Assembly: GCF_036543075.1 (NCBI RefSeq)
Contig: NZ_JAZHPF010000026.1
Span: 1-44,446, forward strand
Source of the DNA: Deinococcus sp. YIM 134068
Lineage (GTDB): Bacteria; Deinococcota; Deinococci; Deinococcales; Deinococcaceae
DNA length: 44,446 nt
Direction: 5' to 3'
Below are positions 39,353 to 44,446 of the stretch, in pieces. Each line of letters opens with the position of its first letter. Within the stretch, counting starts at the first letter, position 1. The notes beneath the pieces were generated by a model. The model saw only the letters and a program-made list of their open reading frames with translations, ran no database searches and was not told the origin of the DNA. A program made the position numbers and the translations under genes.

Positions 39353-40213
39353 ATGTTCTATTACGACGGCAAGCTGCAATACCAGGTCCGGGTTGACACG
39401 CCCGATCCCCGCTTCGCCCGTGCTCTTCAACAGGCCATCGGTGGCGTCGAGGGCGAGATTCGGGTGATGATGCAGTACCTCTTCCAGGCCTTCGGGGCGC
39501 GCGGCCCCAAGAAGTACCGCGACATGCTGCTCTCCACCGGCACCGAGGAGATCGGCCACATCGAGATGCTGGCGACCGCCGTCGCAATGAACCTGGAAGG
39601 AGCGCCGAGCAGCCTTCAGGAGTCGGTGGCAGGGGCCAATCCGCTCGTCGAGGCCGTGATGGGCGGCGGGGACCCCCGGCAGTACCTCTCGGCGGGCATG
39701 GCGGCCCTGGCCGCCGACGCCAACGGCGTGCCCTTCAGCGGCTCGCACGTGTACGCCAGCGGCAACCTCGCCGCCGACATGTACGCCAACGTGACCGCCG
39801 AGGCGACGGGCCGGGCGCTCGCCTGCCGCCTGTTCGAACTCACCGACGACCCCGGCATGAAGGACATGCTGCGCTTCCTGATCGCCCGCGACACCATGCA
39901 CCAGCAGCAGTGGCTGGCCGTGATCGAGGAACTGGGTGGACACCAGGGCACCCTGCCCATCCCCAACTCCTTCCCGGTCGAGCAGGAGTTGCGCGACGTG
40001 AGCTACGACTACTTCTTCACCGGCGTGGAGGGCACGCAGCCCCCGATGGGCCGCTTCACCGAGGGACCCTCGCTCGACGGGTTGGGAGAGTTCCGCATCC
40101 GCGCGGTGCAGCCGATGGGACAGGAACCCAAGCTGGCCCCGCCTCTCCCCGAGGCTTACGCCGAACAGCAGCAGATGACGCAGCCCGTGATCGAGAACAC
40201 GACGTTGACCTGA
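39353..40213 (+). CDS. Manganese catalase
   Basis: A 286-aa di-manganese catalase that dismutates H2O2. Ligands of the dinuclear site: Glu35 (GVEGE), Glu66 and His69 (GTEEIGHIEM), Glu150 (TAEATGRAL) and His183 (RDTMHQQQW), equivalent to E35, E66, H69, E148 and H181 of the Lactobacillus enzyme. GGGAGG stands about 6 nt before ATG 39353. It sits just beyond the mobile remnants, so lateral acquisition is possible, although base composition is normal. It fits the Mn-based oxidative defence suggested by mntH. Confidence 0.96.
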   Translation: MFYYDGKLQYQVRVDTPDPRFARALQQAIGGVEGEIRVMMQYLFQAFGARGPKKYRDMLLSTGTEEIGHIEMLATAVAMNLEGAPSSLQESVAGANPLVEAVMGGGDPRQYLSAGMAALAADANGVPFSGSHVYASGNLAADMYANVTAEATGRALACRLFELTDDPGMKDMLRFLIARDTMHQQQWLAVIEELGGHQGTLPIPNSFPVEQELRDVSYDYFFTGVEGTQPPMGRFTEGPSLDGLGEFRIRAVQPMGQEPKLAPPLPEAYAEQQQMTQPVIENTTLT

Positions 40214-40244
40214 CCCTGCCTGAGCTGATTTAGAGCGTCCGGCG

Positions 40245-40270
40245 GCCCGCGAGCCACCCTTCTCGCGGGC
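40245..40270 (+). terminator. Hairpin after Mn catalase
   Basis: GCCCGCGAG (40245-40253) and CTCGCGGGC (40262-40270) form a 9-bp perfect stem 31 nt after the catalase stop. No T-tract. Confidence 0.65.
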
Positions 40271-40382
40271 GCACTTCATGAGGATGCCATAACACGCGGA
40301 ACATGCCTGGTGTGAGCCGATCACTCCGGCAGGCATTTTCGTGCCTGAATGCGGCGGGAAGCGGATGGGGTAGGGACCGCCT

Positions 40383-40826
40383 ATGCCCCACGATCACGCC
40401 CCCCTCGCCGCCCCGCCCCAGCCTGTTCCCACGCGCAGACCCTCCCGGTACTGGACCGGCTTTGTGCTCAGCCTCCTGTTTCCCGGCTCGGGCCTGGCCT
40501 TCATCCACCGCCCCGGCCTGGCTGTGGCCTTCATCCTGATCACCACCGCCCTGACCTCCGGTCCCGTCGCCCGGCTGGTCACCGGCAGTTTCGCGGACAC
40601 CTGGGGGGTGTTCCTGGGCCTCGCCGCCATTCCGGTGGGACTGATCCTCTACCGCCAGGTGTATGTCGCGCAGGACCGCCAGGACGCCCCTGCTCCCCGC
40701 AAGGTCCCGATGTTCTGGCGGCTGCTGGGCGTATGGCTCCCGTTGCTGCTGCTGGGGGTCTACGAACTCGGCTACGCCCAGGGGTGGTTGCCCCGGGCAC
40801 CCGGCAGTCAATCCCTGGGGCGGTGA
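40383..40826 (+). CDS. Small integral membrane protein, TM2-like
   Basis: A 147-aa protein with a His/Pro-rich start and four hydrophobic segments. WTGFVLSLLFPGSGLAFIHRPGLAVAFIL is the TM2/DUF5683-like pair with the LFPGxG turn, followed by WGVFLGLAAIPVGLILYRQ and LGVWLPLLLLGVYELGYAQGW. Function unknown. TAGGGA at 40371-40376 is 6 nt before ATG, a weak leaderless box. Confidence 0.8.
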   Translation: MPHDHAPLAAPPQPVPTRRPSRYWTGFVLSLLFPGSGLAFIHRPGLAVAFILITTALTSGPVARLVTGSFADTWGVFLGLAAIPVGLILYRQVYVAQDRQDAPAPRKVPMFWRLLGVWLPLLLLGVYELGYAQGWLPRAPGSQSLGR

Positions 40827-40921
40827 CGTTCGATGTCGATCTGCCGGGCTTCAGTTCACCTCGTCGCCGTCGAGAAGAAGCGCGCGGCGTGCCCCGGCCA
40901 TGTCGGGCTACGCTGTCCCGA

Positions 40922-41221
40922 GTGAACCGCCTGCTGTGGGTCCTTCCGCTGCTCCTCACCGCCTGTCAACCACACAACAGCCTGTTCGAGCGGGCCTGCG
41001 GGCTGGCGGTGGAGCGCAGCTATCCCGAGTGGAAGGTGGAGTCGGTCCGGCTCGGGACACGGTTCCAGCGGGAGGGAAAGACGACGACGGCCAGGGGACA
41101 GGTGGACGTCGAGGTGGCCCCGTCGGTGACCCGCACCCGGAATGTGGAATGCGTCGACGTCAATGGAAGCACACGGGCGGTGGTCGGTGCCCAGAGCGTC
41201 CAACGCAGGGACGTGAAGTGA
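40922..41221 (+). CDS. Small hypothetical lipoprotein
   Basis: A 99-aa protein starting at GTG 40922: signal VNRLLWVLPLLLTAC with lipobox LTAC, then a short soluble domain with two more Cys (ERACGLAVERSYP and NVECVDVNGS) and a final strand AVVGAQSVQRRDV. TACGCT at 40909-40914 lies 7 nt upstream, supporting this start. Family unknown. Confidence 0.75.
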   Translation: MNRLLWVLPLLLTACQPHNSLFERACGLAVERSYPEWKVESVRLGTRFQREGKTTTARGQVDVEVAPSVTRTRNVECVDVNGSTRAVVGAQSVQRRDVK

Positions 41222-41335
41222 CGCGTATGCCGCGACATACACCGCAGCCTGGCCTCGCTCCGTCAAAAATATTCGAACTCCCCTTCAACCTCTCAACTGA
41301 CGCCCCCCTGAAACGGGCGCGGCACATCAGCCAGC

Positions 41336-42893
41336 ATGCGCGCTCCTGCCCTGGCGGCCCTCGCCCTGAGCCTCTCTCTGACGGCCTGCGTCCGCTCCGG
41401 CATGCCGGACAGGCCGCTCGTCACCACGCTGAACTTCACGGCCTTCGACGCGCGGCAGGACACCCTGGGCCTGCGTGGCGGCACCCCCAGCGGCCTGCTC
41501 TCAAAGGACGCCGAGCCGGAGTACATCGCCGCCACGCCGGACGGGAAGACCGCCTACGTGACCCTTCAGGAGAGCAACGCCGTGGGAGCAACGCCGTGGC
41601 GACCCTGGATTTGACGACGGGCACGGTGATCAGACTGTCCAACCTGGGGTTCAAGGACCACGCGGCGGCGGGTGCCGGGCTGGATGCCAGCGACCGGGAC
41701 GGCGGGATCAACGTCCAGTCCTGGCCGGTGCGGGGCGCGTACATGCCCGACGCCATCGCCTCCTTCACGGCCCAGGGCCGGACGTACCTCGTCACCGCCA
41801 ATGAGGGCGATGCCCGCGACTCCGCCGCCTTCGGGGACGAGGTGCGGGTGGGCGACCTGACCCTCGACCCCACCGCCTTCCCGAAGGCCGCCGCGCTTCA
41901 GGCGAACGCGGCCCTGGGCCGCCTCACCGTCAGCCGGGTGGACGCCGACCGGCTGGTGGCCTTCGGGGCGCGTAGCCTGAGCGTCTGGAGCACCGACCTG
42001 ACCCGCGTGGCCGATACGGGCGACCTCTTCGAGCGCAGAACCGCCGAACTCGTCCCCACGGCCTTCAATTCCAATGGCACCGCCTCGACCTTCGACACCC
42101 GCAGCGACAACAAGGGGCCGGAGCCGGAGGGCGTCACCGTCGCCACGCCACCGTCGGCGGGCGGCCCCTCGCCTTCGTGGGGCTGGAGCGCACGGGCGGG
42201 GTGATGGGCTGGACCCTGACCGACCCGGCGGCCCCCGCCTTCCTGTCCTCCACGAACACCGTGGACGTGACGGCGGCCCCCGAGGGCGGCAGCGCCGGGG
42301 ACCTCGGGCCGGAGGGCCTGCTCTTCATTCCCGCCGCCGACAGCCCGGACGGCCAGCCCCTGCTCGTGGTGGCGAACGAGGTCAGCGGCAGCACGACCCT
42401 CTCCCGGGTGGGGGAGACGGGCACCCTGACGCGGGTGGGGCGGTCTCAGACCACGCCCTTCACCTACGCCGAGGGTGCCGCCGAGATTCCCACCTACGAC
42501 CCGGCCACCAGACGCCTGTTCGTGGTGGACGGCGCGACGAACGGGCTGGACATCCTCGACCTCGCTGACCCGACCCGGCCCACGCTCGCCGGGCAGGTGG
42601 ACCTGGGCCGCTACGGGGCGTCGGCCAACAGCGTCGCGGTGAGGAACGGGGTGGTCGCGGTCGCGGTGCAGGCGGAGGAGAAGACCGACCCCGGCGTGGT
42701 CGCGTTCCTGAACCCGGACGGCAGCGAGCGGGCACCTGCGGTCCCGGTGGGGGCGCTTCCCGACATGCCGACCTTCACGCCGGACGGCACCCTGCTCCTC
42801 ACCGCCAACGAGGGCGAGCCGAACGACGACAGCTTGGACCCGGTGGGCAGCGTGAGCATCATCGACGTGGCGGGGGCGCTCGCGGCGCGGTAG
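41336..42893 (+). pseudogene. Choice-of-anchor I propeller lipoprotein, permuted and frameshifted
   Basis: The frame opens with signal MRAPALAALALSLSLTAC (lipobox) and then reads PLVTTLNFTAFDARQ...EPEYIAATPDGKTAYVTLQESNAV, normally the middle of this family. A perfect 14-bp duplication (41572-41599) shifts the frame. The next part is NAVATLDL...LDASDRDGGINVQSWPVRGAYMPDAIA...VTANEGDAR...FDTRSDNKGPEPEGV. A second shift near 42142-42160 leads to LAFVGLERTGGVMGW...GDLGPEGLLFIP...VVANEVSGSTTL, normally the C-terminus. After this comes GAAEIPTYDPATRRLFVVDGATN...VGALPDMPTFTPDGTLLLTANEGEPNDD...GSVSIIDVAGALAAR, normally the N-terminal part. The stop follows exactly where the middle part would start. 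The order is thus B-C-A instead of A-B-C. Confidence 0.85.
41572..41599 (+). repeat. 14-bp perfect tandem duplication
   Basis: GAGCAACGCCGTGG occurs twice in direct tandem (41572-41585 and 41586-41599). Removing one copy restores ESNAVATLDL and joins the first two frames of the propeller gene, so the duplication is the frameshifting event. Confidence 0.95.
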
Positions 42894-42904
42894 GTGGGGG
42901 CCGC

Positions 42905-44083
42905 TCACAGCGCCAGACCGCCGACCAGAGCACCCAGCCCCACGACCACCCACGGCGGCCACCTGAGCAGCTCCAGCAGCGCGAAGGCCGCCAGCACGAG
43001 GGCGAAGTCCAGGCTGGACTCCACCGCCGCCGTGAAGACGGGCGAGTACAGCGCGGCGAGGAGCAGCCCCACCACCCCCGCGTTCACCCCCCGCAGCGCC
43101 GAGCGCGTGGCGGCGTGGCCGCGCAGGGACGCCCAGAACGGCAGCGCCCCCGTGACGAGCAGGAAGGCGGGCAGGAAGAGGCCCACGAGCGCGAGGAGCG
43201 CCGCCGTCAGCCTCGGCAGGCCCACGTCGCTCACCGCGCCCAGGTATGCGCCGAAGGTGAACAGCGGCCCCGGCACCGCCTGCGCCGCCCCGTACCCCGC
43301 CAGAAAGGCGTCGCGCGTCACCCAGCCCGGCGGCACGACCTCCGCCTCCAACAGTGGCAGCACCACGTGCCCGCCCCCGAAGACCAGCGCCCCGGCCCGG
43401 TAGAAGCTGTCCAGCAGCGCCAGCGCCGGACCCCCGACAGCTCCACGCAGCAGGGGCAACCCGGCGAGCAGCAGCGCGAAGACGGCCAGCAACGCGGCCC
43501 CCAGACGGCGGGAGAGGGCCGACGGCCACGGCACTGCTCCGGCGGTGGGCACGTCGGCGGCCAGCAGGTGCCAGCCGATCAGCCCGGTTACGAGGAGGAC
43601 GGCCACCTGCGCGGGCGCTCCCGGCAGCAGCAGCGCCGCCACCGCCGCCCCGAGGGCCGCGAGCAGGCGGGGCACGTCCGGCGTCAGCGTGCGCGCCATG
43701 CCCAGCACCGCCTGCGCGACGACGGCCACGGCGACGATCTTCAGGCCCGACAGCCACCCGGCGTTCCCCAGGTCGCCGCCCGCCGCGACCCCGAGGGCGA
43801 GCAGGACGAGCAAGACCGCGCTCGGCAGCGTGAAGCCCAGCCACGCGGCGAGGGCACCCCACAGCCCCGCGCGGCCCAGCCCCAGCGCCATGCCGACCTG
43901 CGAGGACGCCGGACCGGGCAGGAAGTGGCACAGGGCGACGAGGTCCGCGTATCCCTGCTCGTCCAGCCACCGCCGCCGCTCCACGAACTCCGCCCGGAAG
44001 TAACCCAGGTGGGCGACCGGACCGCCGAAGCTCGTCAGCCCCAGCCGCAGGAAGACCACAAACACCTCGAGGACGCGCGGCAT
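42905..44083 (-). CDS. chrA: Chromate transporter
   Basis: A 392-aa two-repeat (long-chain) CHR family protein exporting chromate. Repeat 1: FLRLGLTSFGGPVAHLGYF and LCHFLPGPASSQ; repeat 2: FYRAGALVFGGGHVVLPLL and GYGAAQAVPGPLFTFGAYLG. About ten hydrophobic segments. ATG 44083 is chosen because it opens the first CHR motif and has TACCAT at 44089-44094, 5 nt upstream. It converges with the propeller pseudogene, 11 nt between stops. Confidence 0.95.
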   Translation of the reverse strand: MPRVLEVFVVFLRLGLTSFGGPVAHLGYFRAEFVERRRWLDEQGYADLVALCHFLPGPASSQVGMALGLGRAGLWGALAAWLGFTLPSAVLLVLLALGVAAGGDLGNAGWLSGLKIVAVAVVAQAVLGMARTLTPDVPRLLAALGAAVAALLLPGAPAQVAVLLVTGLIGWHLLAADVPTAGAVPWPSALSRRLGAALLAVFALLLAGLPLLRGAVGGPALALLDSFYRAGALVFGGGHVVLPLLEAEVVPPGWVTRDAFLAGYGAAQAVPGPLFTFGAYLGAVSDVGLPRLTAALLALVGLFLPAFLLVTGALPFWASLRGHAATRSALRGVNAGVVGLLLAALYSPVFTAAVESSLDFALVLAAFALLELLRWPPWVVVGLGALVGGLAL

Positions 44084-44446
44084 GCCACATGGTAGGGGGA
44101 GAAAGAAGAGTCGGCGGCGCGTGTTCGGCGTCGTCTGGCTTGCCGGAGCGGAGCTTGACCCGCAGGTGACGAAGCCCGCCGAAGATGGGGACACCCGTGA
44201 CGGGGCCGGGGTCCACTGTGAACCGGGCCGACTCTCGGGAGTTCAGGAAGGGAGGCGTCCACCTTCTCAAAACGGACGCGCGAGCGGGGCGCTGTCGGCC
44301 CCAGACGGGTTCGAGGCCCGTCCCCCGCGCCCACAGAGGGGGAGGACTCCCTCCCCCCCCCCCCCCCATCGCGGTTCTCCTCCTTCCTGCTTTTGTCTGA
44401 CTTGCCCCTGTCCGGCCCCCCTCCCACCGTCCCGCGCCCGGCTGCC
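44084..44446. other. End region with T-arm-like hairpin and poly(C) tract
   Basis: Left of 44095 is the chrA promoter. At about 44286-44330 a GGGGC/GCCCC hairpin is followed by ACGGG-TTCGAGG-CCCGT, shaped like the variable and T arms of a class II tRNA, but no anticodon stem or acceptor partner can be drawn upstream. A GGGGGAG/CTCCC hairpin follows, then 15 consecutive C (44353-44367). No ORF is convincing. Confidence 0.45.

Noticed and set aside
44200..44330. Complete tRNA-Leu, tRNA-Ser or tRNA-Sec gene
   Set aside because: CTCAAAA could be an anticodon loop but its flanks do not pair, and the acceptor 3' strand has no 5' partner at the right distance.

Overview
The window is a high-GC bacterial chromosome segment, almost certainly from a Deinococcus. 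The evidence is an Nramp Mn/Fe transporter of the DraNramp type, a homoisocitrate dehydrogenase (aminoadipate lysine route shared by Thermus and Deinococcus), PRC-barrel/DUF2382 stress proteins, and a pervasive leaderless promoter signature: a TAnnnT -10 box placed 5-8 nt before the start codon of about two dozen genes. Most of the window is dense housekeeping sequence in short operons on both strands.

Layout: 1-3.3 kb, envelope proteins (LEA-2 lipoprotein, exported beta-rich protein, LolA-like protein, LysM-NlpC/P60 hydrolase). 3.6-9.2 kb, family-4 uracil-DNA glycosylase, GNAT, DUF1844, Dtd, LysM-M23 peptidase, hotdog thioesterase, Aat and two small coupled genes. 9.2-15.7 kb, mntH with a DtxR/MntR-type palindrome, serA, and a Ser/Thr kinase overlapping holA, then a MOSC protein. 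15.7-22.8 kb, RNA methyltransferase, an amber-interrupted small gene, mraY, a divergent WYL regulator/DinB pair, homoisocitrate dehydrogenase and a split MnmC (mnmD + FAD oxidoreductase). 22.8-31.6 kb, two DUF2382 proteins, an EF-G paralogue, threonine aldolase, and a membrane operon (CPBP protease, DUF1232, Yip1-like). 31.6-37.3 kb, a peroxidase-like protein, a 56-aa acidic protein, 3-hydroxyacyl-CoA dehydrogenase, thiolase, MazG-like protein, ffh and tRNA-Lys. 37.3-39.3 kb, a decayed IS3-family element that itself carries a 181-bp MITE-like insertion. 39.3-44.4 kb, Mn catalase, small membrane and lipoprotein genes, a frameshifted and apparently circularly permuted choice-of-anchor-I propeller gene, and a chromate transporter.

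The least ordinary signals are: (1) the propeller gene, whose N-terminal domain sits at its C-terminus and which carries a perfect 14-bp tandem duplication; (2) the MITE nested in the IS3 remnant, whose removal restores the OrfB frame exactly; (3) two AACGnnCGTT operators in front of a thiolase and a peroxidase-like gene, suggesting a small TetR/PaaR-like regulon, one of them including the stop codon of mazG; (4) arrays of 7-nt (and 8-nt) units in many intergenic gaps, some running into stop codons or supplying a -10 box. Functional calls rest on reading the translated sequences and remembered family motifs; no database search was possible.
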